A program made the translations under genes and the position numbers. From positions 4,526,001 to 4,590,000 of the forward strand of contig OY751488.1 in NCBI GenBank assembly GCA_963565915.1: a stretch of DNA of 64,000 nt. The letters are read 5' to 3'. A model generated the notes under the pieces. That model searched no databases. It was not told the origin of the DNA and saw only the letters and a program-made list of their open reading frames with translations. The stretch is from Entoloma clypeatum (taxonomy: Eukaryota; Basidiomycota; Agaricomycetes; Agaricales; Entolomataceae). Of this stretch, positions 51,277-63,047 are shown piece by piece (positions within the stretch are counted from its first letter, which is position 1; every line of letters starts with the position of its first letter).

Positions 51277-51638
51277 TATCTTTTCACTACCAGAGAGCAC
51301 ACACCGTATGTTCAACAATCCCAACCATACAATCCTCGCCCATCTAACATACATCGAATGGTACTCATCATTTGAGGAACCATTGCCCCATCACCATTTA
51401 TATAAAATTTGAGCCCTGAAGGACGACAATGGCAGCCACGTCTGTAGCATTATCCCTGTTTCTGACATTCAACACAGTATCCACCTTTTCCCTCACTTCG
51501 GATCGTGTGCCCCTGATGAATGGACCAGTAGCAATGTTCTTGACTTGTGCGACACATTCTACGTGAACATATATACTGACTGGCACTTATATAGAATCAT
51601 GCACTGTTAGTGTACCAATTTTGCACAACTGTATACTT

Positions 51639-52096
51639 TGTTATGGTTGACAAACCCATGCAATGCTTAGGCAGAGAGGCTTAAGTAGCAAAGGTGGATA
51701 CCAAGGTGATTGCTAGATCTGGGGAATACATGCAATGTATCTACCCTATATATACTAGAAGGTCGAGTCATCTAGATGACTCTAGAGCGGTTCCGGTCTG
51801 ACTCCAGAAGCGGACCCGGAGTAGGTGTCTATGGTAACTGCTGCGGCGTGAGTCAGAGTATCTAAGTATAGTCCAATAAGTAACACAATGTCAAGGATGT
51901 GTGAGAGTAACCATCTAGATATGGTAACGATGACCATACTGTAGTGAGTAAGCGGAGGCCGGGGCCCGAATGATGTAAAAGTGAATAGTAAGCATGAAAC
52001 CAATAGATAAGATGAAACTGGCCATTAATCAGATAAGGCCTCTATGTCTTGTATCTTGTCCAAGCGATCAATGCCATGGATAGCGAATCCATAACA
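51639..52096. repeat. solo LTR (family A), copy 2
   Basis: 458 bp, ends TGTTATGG and CCATAACA, flanked by the duplication TACTT (51634-51638 and 52097-52101). It lies just after the stop of the Plavaka transposase. About 2 percent different from copy 1 by eye. Confidence 0.92.
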
Positions 52097-52250
52097 TACT
52101 TTAAATGATTGTGAATCATGTCATCATGTTCAATGAAGTACAATCTATCAATAATGGATTACCATTCTATCCACACGGCACTTTGTGGTCCCACTGGGTC
52201 CAATGGTGATCATTTCGGTGCATTTGATACTCATTGATGCCAAATTCACC

Positions 52251-52269
52251 ATTTAGGGTTTTTCTGATG
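52251..52269 (-). repeat. right terminal inverted repeat of the Plavaka element
   Basis: Reverse complement begins CATCAGAAAAACCCTA; it pairs with 37441-37459. Confidence 0.85.
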
Positions 52270-52335
52270 ACTGCCACCGTTTACAACAACAACAAGCAGA
52301 TAAAAGCTGGACCGTTTACGATTTTGGAAAATTAG
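52270..52335 (+). pseudogene. 3' end of the Crinkler-type gene, cut off by the transposon
   Basis: Directly after the right terminal repeat a frame reads TATVYNNNKQIKAGPFTILE and ends at a TAG (52333-52335). It continues the phase of the left part (ending at 37440) once a single AC of the duplication is kept. This is strong evidence for the exact insertion site. Confidence 0.8.
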
Positions 52336-55300
52336 TACAGTTAGGGTAAATTCATGATTCAACTTCGATGTGTCGCTTAGGACTATCACAGGTGGCTGTG
52401 TTTTGTTCCATCTAAGATAGGGCTCATGCAGAACGCGCTAATATCACGTGCTGTGACATGACTGTGACTAGTAATTAGTGTCGCGTCCCAATCCCTTTTC
52501 CGACATCTAACTCCCGCGCTGTCGGCATGAATACGCGTTCGGGAATGAAATCAGTATCAAGTGCTCTATCATTTGACACGTCGCGTGGGTGTGGTGTCCA
52601 AAACGGGACTTTTTGTCGATGATTTGACATTCTCGTGAGTGTCAGGCTGTCTGGGGGTAACTAGACACAGGTTCTTGTTTAGGCATCTTTTGGAGAAAGG
52701 AGCGCATCGAACGCATCGAACATGTCGAAATACATTGATTAACGAGGAGAAGATAAGAATGAATGCTGATTCTGGTAATGGCCTTGTAAAATGGGACCAA
52801 ATCAAAGATCCGGCCCCACAGATATCTCCTAATGTATGATACTTACAACTCTGTGGGACGCGATTGTCTGATTTCGGACAATAGGTTATGCCATTAGAGT
52901 TTTGGTGAAATCTGTCGAAATGTCACGCAAAATCACGTGACGTTAGCGTGTTATGCATGCGTCGTGCTTCACAATGCAGCGTTGTCTCTGCACGGGTTTA
53001 TAATTATATGAGATATACATTACTGTACTGTAATGGCAACCTGCAACTTACTCCGACACATCTAGTTGTCTATCTCTGGAACCACACCGACTCGGACTCT
53101 CTCTGCCTGATGACAGGGCCAATGTACTCACGTCAACGCAGTGAAAGTTGGTATTTTCTTCAATCTCATCTAACCTTATTTCTCCGCAGAAACGGGTGCA
53201 GTGTATGTACGTTCTTAGGAACGCTCCATTGGCGCCATAATCCGGCGGTTGCGTTAGACGAGGCTGGTACAGATTCTCCCCCGTTGCCGCTGTAGGAAGC
53301 ATCCCACCTGCCATTCTTTCAGGCCTCGGAAGAGAGAAAAGATGATTGACCAAATGATGAAGCCCGGAAGTTGTCATTTCCTACTTCCTCCCCATCGACG
53401 TGTTTACAACGGAATATTACGCTCGAACATATCAACCATATACTTCGCCGCCCTCGATCTAGCAGCATCACACGTCCGGACCTCACGGTGTGTTTCACCT
53501 CCGTCCAAGAAAGACACGGGCGAAGTCGATGTCACAAAAGTCAAGATGTTTATTCTATTTCCATGTCCCTATCAACAACGCAATCCACGCAATAATTTCA
53601 CGTCCATTGGCAAAAACCAACTTCATGGTGCACGTTCAAATCACCGACGGCTTCAACAACTTTCCCTTCATCCCACCCTTCATTGCGAACGACCGCATCC
53701 TCTCCAACCCCTCTCCACAATCCCATTCGAAGGACTCAGCACCGAAGCACCGAAGCATCGCCCCATCCCCCCTCCGTCAAGGAAGCATGTACTATTCGGC
53801 GAAATCAAACGATGCGGCGTGATCCGTTACAAATATGGGTCATCGTCCAACGACGGTGATAGAATGCCACATGCCCTTCCACCAACCGCTACGTGGGCTC
53901 GATTGGGTTGCTGCCGGGAGCCTCGTCACTCAACGTCGACATCATCCGAAGTAGGTCCGAATGTCTCCCCGGACGCACAAGCCCTCTTCCGTTTCGTGCC
54001 TGCATCCCTTCCTCAATACCCAGCAGAAGCAGCTGGTTCAGCCCCGCGCTTTTTCGCTGCTGACATACCCCTCCTCGGCTATTGCTCCAGTCGCAGAGAT
54101 CAAGCGCGGCGTCGCATCTTCAGGCCGGAATCAAAGCTTGCCGACTCAGATGCACACAACGCCAAGTAACCTTAGCTATACCTATGCAACTCCTGCGGAC
54201 TACGTCCATGAATACATACCACCCCCCACCCCCTTCTTTCTCGGGTGCTGTGGCTGTTCCTTTCATCAATCTTCCAGAGGGGCACGTGCAGTCCTGAAGA
54301 CGCCCTCCCTCTGCAGCCTCCACATCCCGTCGCTACGAGGTGTTTTCCGCAGTGTCTGCGGTGTGAAGAATCCGATTCAGCAGCTTACCAGCTCTAGCAT
54401 GCTCCTTGGAATCCCCCCCATATCATTCCCAATATCATTCCCATTATCGTGCTCACTCGCGATGTGCGACATCAGGAACTCAAAAAGCTGCACACATGAC
54501 GACGCAACCTTGGTTCGTGCTGGAGACCGTGCCCGCAAGACACGCAAGGATCGTCCCGCAATCCTGCCCCGTAATTGAACGCCTTGTGTTAACCGAATTA
54601 TGTGGCAGTTTGAGGATGCCAAATCTCACCGGGCCTCACTCAGCTCCATCATCCAGCCGAAGGAAAGGGGCACACCAAACCAAACACCACAACAACCCCA
54701 TCCTCACACTCACCCTCCCCGCTCTCTGCATCGGGGTACCCCCAGAACGCACACATGGCACCGCCCCATGAGGCCAACGGCGTCTCCCGGGCTTTGGCGA
54801 GGATCGCGAGTGGAAGGAAAGGTTTTGCAGGACTCTCCGGAGGGCCTCGGGCGAGTTTGACTGCATACCGCTCTCGCAGTCTACCTTTGGCTGTTCTCGG
54901 TTGCACATCCTGTTCTCAAACCCCCGCTCACCCCACAACACCGCTCCGCCACCAATGAATAACCTTACTATGGAGAGGTTTTCTTGGGTTCCACTCTCGA
55001 TGGCGATCTTCCGTTTCGCGAGGGGGGAGCCTCCAGGCACACGCGTTGCCCCGACGTATTCAGAAACCCCATTGGAAAGATGATAGTGGTAGTGGGTGTA
55101 TACTAGCTTGAAGTTGCAGTCACCACCCACTGAAACCACTCTTCCATCCCTCCCACCGCCTCCATCACCACCACCTCATCGACAACACCTCATTCCCACC
55201 CCGTCTCTCCTCATCACTTTGCTGCACCCCAGCTGCACGCCCAACCGCGTCGAAGCCATCTTGGCGTCCGTCCAGTCCTCCCTTACAATATTTCCCTCGT

Positions 55301-55991
55301 CCGCTTGCAGGTTGCTCAGGAACAACCCGCCGGGTTTGAGCCACCTCACGATCTTGCGGACCACGAGGCCCTGGTTGGGTTGGGGAATTGGAAGAGGAGA
55401 AAGAGGGCAGGAAGGAGAGGGGAGTGATGTCTGTGTGAAGGAGAGTTAGCCAGGAGAGGAAGGAGTGGGGGTTTGGCGGAGATGTCGATAGCTCTGTTCG
55501 AGGATATCGGTGCCGGCATTGGGGTGGATGGGTTTCTCAGAGATTTATTGCATTTCACTTCGATACCAACGTTCATCGTGATAGCAGCGTCCGTGTATAC
55601 CCAGATGAGTTCGGTGGTGATTATGAATATGATGAATTATCAGGATAGTGGACAGAAATCTAATCTTCATCTATTCCCTCCGTATCCCTTCCCCTTCCTA
55701 TAACCCAACACCTTCCTTGCATCCTCATCCCGACTCGACTCGTTCATGTATGTCCACTCCAGCTCGCCGCCATACACACCTTTGGCAGATCCGGCTGTGC
55801 TTGTACCAGCTTACGCGCCCCTAGGTAGGATTTGGGAACGAAAGTTTTAGATTGAAAACGGACACGGTGCTTGAAACTCGCTTGAAACTTCATAAGATGA
55901 ACTCGAAAAGAAAGGGCGGTCGTTGAGGGGGAATGACGCACACAGAAGACATGGTACCATTTTCGGCATAGTAGCTGGGGCTCCATAAAGC
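52336..55991. other. no firm gene; weak signals on both strands
   Basis: Between 53340 and 54580 two or three plus-strand frames are open at once, with no motif; this may be a decayed gene or compositional. On the minus strand 55364-55176 contains WLKPGGLFLSNLQADEGNI, which recalls the post-I segment of class I methyltransferases. Nearby minus-strand pieces (55790-55680, with KGVYGGELEWTYMNESS; 55576-55450) also look protein-like, but I could not join them into one frame. A minus-strand gene between about 54640 and 55990 is possible. Confidence 0.3.
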
Positions 55992-57715
55992 TCAGCTCAA
56001 ATACCTGAACGCCAACAAGTCAGCCACAAATACCAGCAGCTCTAGAGAGGTGCAGGAGCGAACTTGCCTTCCACCTCTGCTGTATACATTCACCGGCTTG
56101 CAAGCAAAGCGCATGTGGTACATCTCGTGATCAAGTTCTCTGTCCACGTCGGCACCGAAGCCCTTGGTCGCCGGTCCTGGAGCTTGTGATTTGTTTTTCA
56201 ATCCAGCCGTAAACGCCGAAAGGAGGAAGGGTGGCTGATACATACCTCGTGTGGGTTGAAAGAAGTGGAAACGACGAAAGCAGTGAAGAGCATTTGCATC
56301 AGAAGGAACCGACTGCGCCGGGGTATAGCTACTATCGCCCCGAGAATACGACGCTGCCAAGCTCCGAGTCAAATCCTGGCAGAAACCACTTGACACGAAG
56401 GTGTCGACCTCTCCGTCTTCAAGAGTTTCATGTGACACACGGAAGAGCGTATCGCAAGAAGGGCTGAACAGAAATCTCAAGAATTGAAATGTTGTGCAGC
56501 AGATCGAGAACTGACCATTTAACCTCGTCACCCAGAGACGCCCTGCTGCAGAAAGACTGGCAAGCGGGACATTGACGGCCACCTGAATTTTCATGGTCGG
56601 ATCCACTAGATCCAACCAGCCGGAATCGCTTGAGCAGCATGTTCATGAGAATCGTCGCTCCAGGCTTGACCTCGTAAGGCCAAAGGGCAGCCGTGATAGG
56701 CTGATTCACCGCCAGGGCACTCGTCAAGTCGTACTGGTCGAGCTGAACGTAAAGACGTCCTGGACGCTTGCGGAACGTGAATTTCAGAAGCTCGACAAAG
56801 TCCTGTTTTTAAATTATCCAAAACGACGACGACAAAGAGGAAGAATGGGGTACATCACGCGTAGTGCATAGCTCCATGGGCAGATCGATGGTCTTGTTCA
56901 TGGCGTCGATCAAACGGACGGGTTTGGACTTGCCCCAGACCGAGGTTTCAGGTGGGATGTTTCGGTAGACGAGAAGGTATAGGTCGGTGATCGCCATTAG
57001 CTGTAGTATGCTGACCGTCAACACTAAACACATGCAAGCACCTGAAAGAAGAAAAAGTCGTCTTACGGTGAAAGTCGAGCGCAAGTCATCGATTTTCTTC
57101 TTGATCTCTGCGATCTGATCCCGGATCGCTGCGTGCTTCAAGTACCACGTCCATGCTCGAGTGTCCCGAACCATTTCATTAACAGTAGCCGAAAGTTGAA
57201 CGAGAAACCTGTGCATCGTTGTGGATGGTAATACACAGATCAAGTATTCGCTCACTCGATATATTCCTGACACTTCATCACAAAAGTTGACGAAGAGATC
57301 CCATTGCCATGGGCGACTAGCGTGTCTCGGATTGCCACGATCGTCAGGACGAGGCTGTCAGCGAGACCTTGGAATTCCTCCCGGTTGTTGTTTGCCGTCT
57401 GCATGGTCAAGTAAGTACTCTGCTGGCATTGTGCGGATGGTCTATACAACTGATGCGCCTCACCTTTATGACCTCCAGAACCTGCAGCGTAATCCCCGCC
57501 GCAACTTTGATGTAAGGGAACGGTGCTAGCCCGCCGGCGGTATTGAGCAGCTTTGTCGAAGTGATGAGATTATCAAGCCATTGGCCCTTGGATAAGTTGG
57601 GATTGCACTTCAAGAGCCTGGGGGCGAAGACTTTCCCCCAGCCTGAACGTGGCTTTGGGCCGCGAATCCGATCGTAATCATCCGAGGGCACAACGCTCAC
57701 GTCGAGCCTGGTCAT
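55992..57715 (-). CDS. MLKL-like helical N-terminus plus ubiquitin-like domain and zinc ribbon
   Basis: Exons on the minus strand: 57715-57464, 57398-57256, 57208-57067, 57000-56854, then from 56802, with another intron near 56470-56515. The N-terminal ~200 residues are helical, with the pattern PFPYIKVAAGITLQVLEVIK then FQGLADSLVLTIVAIRDTL. This resembles the MLKL-NTD-like four-helix domain common in Agaricomycete proteins and NLRs. The next part (KSKPVRLIDAMNKTIDLPME; RPGRLYVQLDQYDLTSA) fits the fungal ubiquitin-like ULD family, followed by two CPxC knuckles (CPACQSF and CPSCDTLF), a zinc ribbon. The 3' end is unsure; the frame closes at 55992 but splicing near 56225 is possible. A role in membrane signalling or cell death would be inference only. 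Confidence 0.75.
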
Positions 57716-58329
57716 GCAAATGTGAATAGAGTAAGTACTGGTACGTTCGTGTTGATGTCGTCCCTCTGATCAAGTTCTGTATTACTGGGCAAGATGTTTG
57801 ATGAATTTGGGAGCGGGACTGGGACGTGGACTTGGCTTGAGCTTTTTGGTGGAATCAGGTCAAGTGTCCATGTTGCGTAGCATGCGGCATATAAGCCCGA
57901 TGTCCACGGCCACTTATGTAGTATGTCAAAGTTTGACACTGCCAGTGGGCGAATACTCGAGTGCAGCAGTTGCAATTGCTAAATTGTTTGGATGGGGTGT
58001 GCCAAATATTGAGCATGGCAAGTTCTGTTACAGGCATCAACGAAGATCAGTACCCATTGAGTGTTATGAAAAGAATGCGTACCATCTGGCTGAGTAACAT
58101 CCCAGTCACCACCTTGACCGAACGAAAAACAACGTTGTTCACATTATAAAGTATATAACATAAAAGCAACAGCAAGGCGCCAAAGAACAAATAGAAAAGA
58201 AGAAAGGAGATCCACAACTTTAAATCAGCTATAATACAACACTTACCCAACACGCACGCCATGGTACAACAGAAAAGAAAGCGCAACACCCCCCCCCCCC
58301 CCCCCCCCCAACATGGAACAAACAGCAGA
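57716..58329. other. intergenic
   Basis: Holds the promoter of the ULD gene and the 3' flank of SPT20, with a run of 21 C at 58289-58309. No gene is seen. Confidence 0.55.
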
Positions 58330-60615
58330 CTACCGCCCCTGCCCACCCGCACCCGCACCGGCCACCGATTGCTGCTGCTGCTGCGGCCCCATCCTCGGCA
58401 CCCCAACCCGCATCCCTGGCCCAACCATCCCCACATGCATCCCCGGCACACCCGGCACCCCCCTCCCCGCCCCCGCCTGATGCTGCCAATACTGCAACTG
58501 CATCTGATACTGATAACTGTATATGCCCGGATAAAACCCCATCGCCGCCGTCGGGGGCGTGGCCCGTGGCTGGCCATCGGCTGCTCCACCACCCGCAGCA
58601 CCAGAAGCAGGAACAGGAACGCCACCGGGAACAGCACCCATCCCAGCAGCCGCCAAATGCGCCTGCAGCGCTGCGTTGGTGGGCAACATCGCGCGTACTC
58701 CTTGTTGCTGGCCCCCCTGCTGCTGCTGGACGTTCACCTGCGTCGCGACCGGCATCGGCATCGGCATCGGCGACGCCCTCGCCCCCACGGCACCAACACC
58801 AACAACAGGCTTGTTCGTCACCAACGGGCTGTTCCGCGCCGTCACCGGCGCAGGAGTACCAGCGCCCACCTGCGGCGTCGCCCTCCCCCCTCCCCCCACT
58901 CCATTCTTTTGGCGCTGCTGAAGCTGTTGCTGCGTCTGCTGCAACTGCTGCGCATACAATATCTGCGCCTGGATCGCCGCCTGCTGTTGCTGCTGCTGCT
59001 GCATCGGCGTTAACCGCTGGCCCGCTGTCCCTCCCACCAAGCCCACTGCCGCTGCCGGTACGCTCCCAGGCGCACGTCCCGGTCCCTTCGCAGCCACAGC
59101 GGCGAGGAAGTGCGCCGTAGGGACCTGCGCTTGCGCCTGGTGGAATGCCGTGGGGACCGGCGTGTGCGTTTGTGGGATCGGGACAGGGACAGAGACGGGC
59201 GGCGCTGGGGTGTGCGATGACGGCGGGCGTGGGGACTGTGTAAATCGCTGCTGTTGCTGGGCCTTGACCTGCGCCGGCGTGGGTGCGCGCTGCTTGGCCG
59301 CTTCCGTCGCGGCCTGAACGCTCGGGTAGACTTGTGGCTGCAGCGGGGACTGCGAGGTCGAGGGGGAACGGATGATGGGGGCGGTGTGGTTGATGAAGTT
59401 GTGCGTTTGGCGGGGTTGGGGAGGCTGTGGGTGTGGTTGGAGTTGGGGTTGGGCTTGAGGTGGAAGTGCTTGTGGAATTGGAGTATGGGATCCAGGGGCG
59501 CGGACGAACGCGGCAGAGGCAAAGGGGAGTTGGGGAGTGGGGGTTTTCTTGAGTTTAGGTTTCTTCTTGTCGTCAGAGTCGGTGGGGGAGTCAGCCTGAG
59601 AGACGGTGATGGCGGGTGTGGGGGGCTTGGTGGGTGGGGGCAGAGAAGAGGTGGTGGTTGTCGCATAAGGATTGATGGTGGTGAGGGTGGATGGGGGTTG
59701 TTGTGGAGGTTGGCCGTTTGGGAGGGATGTCCTGCCCTGACGGAAGTTTTGGAGGACGTCCAGTATCCGGTAACTGCAATCCGATAATCAGTTCTTAAAT
59801 ATTTGGGGGGATATATGAGAAGTCAGACCTTGGCGCACGGTTGCCGGTCTGCCTCGGATTAAGGAACTGCATGATCTTGGCTCGGCGGGCCTTCTCCGAC
59901 TCGTTCTCCTCTGTGTCCATCGCAGCTGCCTTGCGCTTCAGCGACACAGGTATCGTCGGTGTGGAGACCCTCAGGACGTGGTTTGCTATGCGGGTGAGGT
60001 GAGGGTCCGGGTCGAGACATAGAGGGGGCGAAGTCGCCAGCTGGAAATCATGTGCTCAACAACGGGAACGTATCGGCTTGCCAGACTCACGAGAATCCGC
60101 GCCTCTACGTCCACAGCATCGATGTCCGTCCATTTCCCGCCGTTCCGCTGGTTGAGAGTGCATATATCGGCCCAGAGTGTCTCTGAATTAGGATGGAGAA
60201 CCGCCCGGCTGCGTTCGGGTTTCCCTGGTGAGGGCTCTTTGGTTCGCTGCGGGCGGTAGTCCAAGAGTTCGACAACCATGCACCCTATTCCGACATGGGG
60301 TAAGTGATCGTAACACTGGGAACATCCATACCATCGTAGAACGGTACTCTCGCAGCCTCGAACAGGTCTAGGAAGTCGACGGGTATACGGTGTGCCCGTA
60401 CATCGTCTAGCAATGACTTTGTTACCAAGTCAGCGACGTTTAGCTATGCAGCCAGACGATTCACGCACCGCAATCTGGTTGTTATACAGGAACTTTGAGC
60501 CATTGTTCAGCGTCCAGTACTCAATGTGGAGGTGGACGGTGAACGAGGGCGGGAGAGCCTCTGTGCGCTCGAGAAGATCCTCGACGTAGCGTGTCCTGTT
60601 GTAGCTGGCCATCAT
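58330..60615 (-). CDS. spt20: SAGA complex subunit Spt20 homolog
   Basis: Exons 60615-60469, 60416-60332, 60284-60091, 60040-59829 and 59773-58330 read in one frame. The first ~150 residues form the Spt20 domain (PSFTVHLHIEYWTLNNG; SLLDDVRAHRIPVDFLDLF; VPFYDGCMVVELLDYR). The rest is long and disordered, rich in Pro, Gln and Gly with several Gln runs, as in other Spt20 proteins. Spt20 holds the SAGA coactivator together and links it to activators and TBP. The start is one of two adjacent ATGs (60615 or 60612); an ATG at 60666 is too close to the TATA-like site. The gene is divergent from HGH1 with about 126 bp between start codons. Confidence 0.9.
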
Positions 60616-60683
60616 CCGTCTCCGCCTCGACCACGAGCTCGCCGCGAGCTGCGATGGTGGTGGCAATTATGCTACGGGCTGAT

Positions 60684-60690
60684 TATATAA
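60684..60690. promoter_or_regulatory. TATA-like element between SPT20 and HGH1
   Basis: The nearly palindromic TTATATAA core lies 52 bp before the HGH1 start and about 70 bp before the SPT20 start, so it could serve either direction. Confidence 0.45.
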
Positions 60691-60741
60691 GGCTGTGTTG
60701 TCTAAATGAGAGATCACGTGGAGGGGTGTAATTTAATTCAA

Positions 60742-62467
60742 ATGTCGGACACCCAGCTTCACGAGGTCGGTGAAAACGACGACGATGAAGACAATTATTT
60801 TGCTCATCTACGCGCATTAGCTTATCCCGTTTCTGCGGGCGAAGAACCCCCAGGCCCGGAAGATAGCGTTGGAGAATCTTTTATCACAGACACCACCAGG
60901 GTCGCCTCACAGGAATATATTCTTTTCGGGAGTGCAGGGCGGCGGGCTGCAGGCGAAGACGAAAGAGTCGGATGTGATCAGAGACTTGAAATTGCTCTGC
61001 AGGGACCAACCGGTGAGCCTGCCGTCCACCGCGTAATCCCTCGTGGATCTGAGTATTCTTACCAGGACATCGCCCACGATGCATTTCGCGCTCTCGTCAA
61101 TCTCTCCGACTCCCCTCTCCTCCTCTCCCCGCTGTCCGAGCCAAATTTCTTGAACTTCATAATTTCCTATATAATCGTACGTGCCGCACCTCTCCACCCA
61201 CACCCCTAAATAAATAAATTCAATTCCACCCCAGAACCCCGCATCGATCCTCGCCGATCTCGCTTCCATGCTCCTCTCAAACCTCACCGCGTCCTCTCTC
61301 GCCTGCTCCACCCTCCTCTCCGCAAAAGTATCCATCATCCCGACCCCTTCTCTCCCACACCCGTTCTACGCCCCTCAATCTCGCTGCGCGACCAGCCCTT
61401 CCCTGGATCCCTATCCAACCGGCGAAACACGCGAGGTCCTTGCCCTCCCTCTCCTTCTCGACGCATTCGTAGAGGGCGCACAAGTTACGGAGTCCGGCGA
61501 TCTGTCGAAACGGACAAGAAAGGGCGAGCTCCATTTCTTAGCGAGCGTCTTCGCCAACATCAGCGTTGTCAGTCATTCTTTCACCATCCACAGTATCAAA
61601 TATATGATGTCCGCGCTTCCAGGCCCCAGCAGGACGCACCTTCTTTCTAACACCTTACCCAATCAACCCCTCAGACACTAGTTCACCGCTCGAATACCCG
61701 CTCGCCAAAATCCTCCCCTTCACCGAACACAACAACAAAATCCGCCGCGGCGGGGTCGCATCTACAATCAAGTAAGCCCCCTCCTCCACAAAAATAAACT
61801 CCTAAAAACCCGTCTCGAAAAAAGAAACTGCGCCTTCCTCGCATCAGCACATAAAGCCCTCCTCTCCCCGGACACCACCACCCTCTCCGTCCCACCCTCC
61901 ACCGCCCCCGCACCGGCCCTCGACGCTCTACAATACATCCTCCTCCCGCTCGCCGGGCCCGAAGAGTTCGACCTCGAGGTTGGTCTCTCCCCTCCTTTTC
62001 CCTCATTCTCCTCAAATTTTCCGTTTTGAACAGGACCAAGAAAAGCTCCCCGAATCCCTGCAATTCCTCCCACCTACCAAAACCCGCGAGCCGGACGCCA
62101 CTCTACGCCTCACGCACGTCGAGACGCTGCTACTGCTGTGCCACACCCGCTGGGGCCGCGACTTTCTGCGCGCGAATGGGGTGTATGAGATCGTACGGGC
62201 CGCACATGAGAGTGAGACGGTTGACAAGGTGTGACATTTTTTGTTTTCTTATCGGATCTCGTTTTGATGCTTTTAAAGGTCTCGGAGCATATTGAGAGGC
62301 TGGTACAGCTGTTGAAGGGTGACGAGCCAAAAGACCCGGGGGAGTTGGAGGAAAACCACGTGATTGAGCCTGGAGTAGTGGTGGGCGAGGACGGTCCAGG
62401 TGATGTGAAAGATGACAAGAAGGAGGTGGACGAGGAGGATGAGGAAGATTTGATCATAGAGGTGTAA
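60742..62467 (+). CDS. hgh1: HGH1 homolog, eEF2-folding chaperone adaptor
   Basis: Eight exons: 60742-60765, 60821-61012, 61066-61176, 61235-61567, 61623-61771, 61825-61978, 62034-62228 and 62279-62467, giving 448 residues with all phases consistent. It starts MSDTQLHE and continues LIPFLRAKNPQARKIALENL, an armadillo/HEAT-like repeat. DIAHDAFRALVNLSDSPLLL, NPASILADLASMLLSNLTA, RRGGVASTIKNCAF and RLTHVETLLLLC are diagnostic of Hgh1 (DUF383/DUF384). The C-terminus is very acidic. Yeast Hgh1 works with CCT/TRiC and Hsp90 partners in folding elongation factor 2. Small introns hide most of the frame, so simple ORF reading misses exon 2. Two donors are GTCGGT and GTCAGT. Confidence 0.93.
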
Positions 62468-63047
62468 CATCCGCGATTTATGTTAAGTGGTAAGTATGTA
62501 TTGTCCTTTTCTTCCCAAAGTTAGGCCGCAATGAATGACACTTTTGTTAGATTGAATCATTGTAATTGTGGATACTAGGGACGCCAAGCTCTGGTAGAAA
62601 CGTTTCCCTACGATAACCAAGAACTTTGGCAAACAAAAAGCTGAAAATAGAATATTTCCTCGCTGTGTACAGTCGGTCCTTCCACTCATTTCGTGAGTTC
62701 AGAGGGGCATAGAGGCCATTCGGAGTCTCCACCACCGCATTTTTTCGTCCTTTCTTTCTTCCCTTCAGATTTATCACACCTTCGATTTTACTTATCCAAC
62801 TCTTCCTTCATGGGGCCCACCAGACTCACGGTTTGAATCCCGGTGCAATCCTAAGATTTTCTTTTCCTTTTGCATTCTTCACGAAAGAACATTTGCAGTA
62901 AATCAGTAATTTAACTTGAGTTCCGCCAATCGTCAGCGCTCCGTTTAGTATATGGAAAATTAAAAAAAGACCAAAGCACAGCTGAGCTGCAGGAACGCGA
63001 TTCTGCGTGCTCAATCATGACAGTCGTGAGGATGTCGAGAATGTTAA
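62468..63047. other. intergenic, no gene seen
   Basis: 3' flank of HGH1. A sequence near 62829-62840 resembles a pol III B-box but lacks pairing partners. Confidence 0.5.

Larger units (their letters stand above)
40883..51610 (+). pseudogene. Plavaka transposase, broken by deletions, stops and two insertions
   Basis: The gene starts MPSTCPGCQQTFTSRGFKNH, the C2H2-like N-terminus of Plavaka proteins. It continues as LDWEVGQWAKLRG (after an apparent internal deletion near 41312), QRLGLSFKNSVELKKLI, FRNKSAYPVYLTIGNIPQ, ERLHIDLAKDAY, LAKHPIIWGVRFDDLSKLYG and a C-terminus ending with EWTSSNVLDLCDTFYVN. Introns at 41392-41446 and 41735-41789 are intact. A gypsy element sits at 41868-48945 and a LINE at 49835-51276; in the first case the frame is continuous across the CTCTC duplication. 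Further damage: a missing central block near 49115, in-frame stops near 49260 and 51411, and frame changes. It once catalysed transposition of the 37441-52269 element. Confidence 0.85.
37441..52269. mobile_element. Plavaka-type DNA transposon, 14.8 kb with nested insertions
   Basis: The ends are inverted repeats that begin CATCAG and match at 17 of 19 positions (37441-37459 and 52251-52269), flanked by the dinucleotide AC on both sides. Removing the element and one AC restores the frame of the interrupted host gene. It carries two divergent genes, DUF6532 (37817-40333, -) and a Plavaka transposase (40883-51610, +). Without the gypsy element, LINE and solo LTRs it would be about 5.4 kb. The transposase is broken, so this copy is no longer autonomous. 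Confidence 0.85.

Noticed and set aside
38454..52096. One large LTR element bounded by the two 458-bp repeats
   Set aside because: Each repeat has its own distinct 5-bp duplication, so they are separate solo LTRs.
53342..54578. Overlapping open frames up to 275 codons
   Set aside because: Two or three frames are open at once, without motif or usable splice sites; composition can explain them.
62825..62850. B-box-like sequence after HGH1
   Set aside because: One mismatch in the box, no stems and no A-box.
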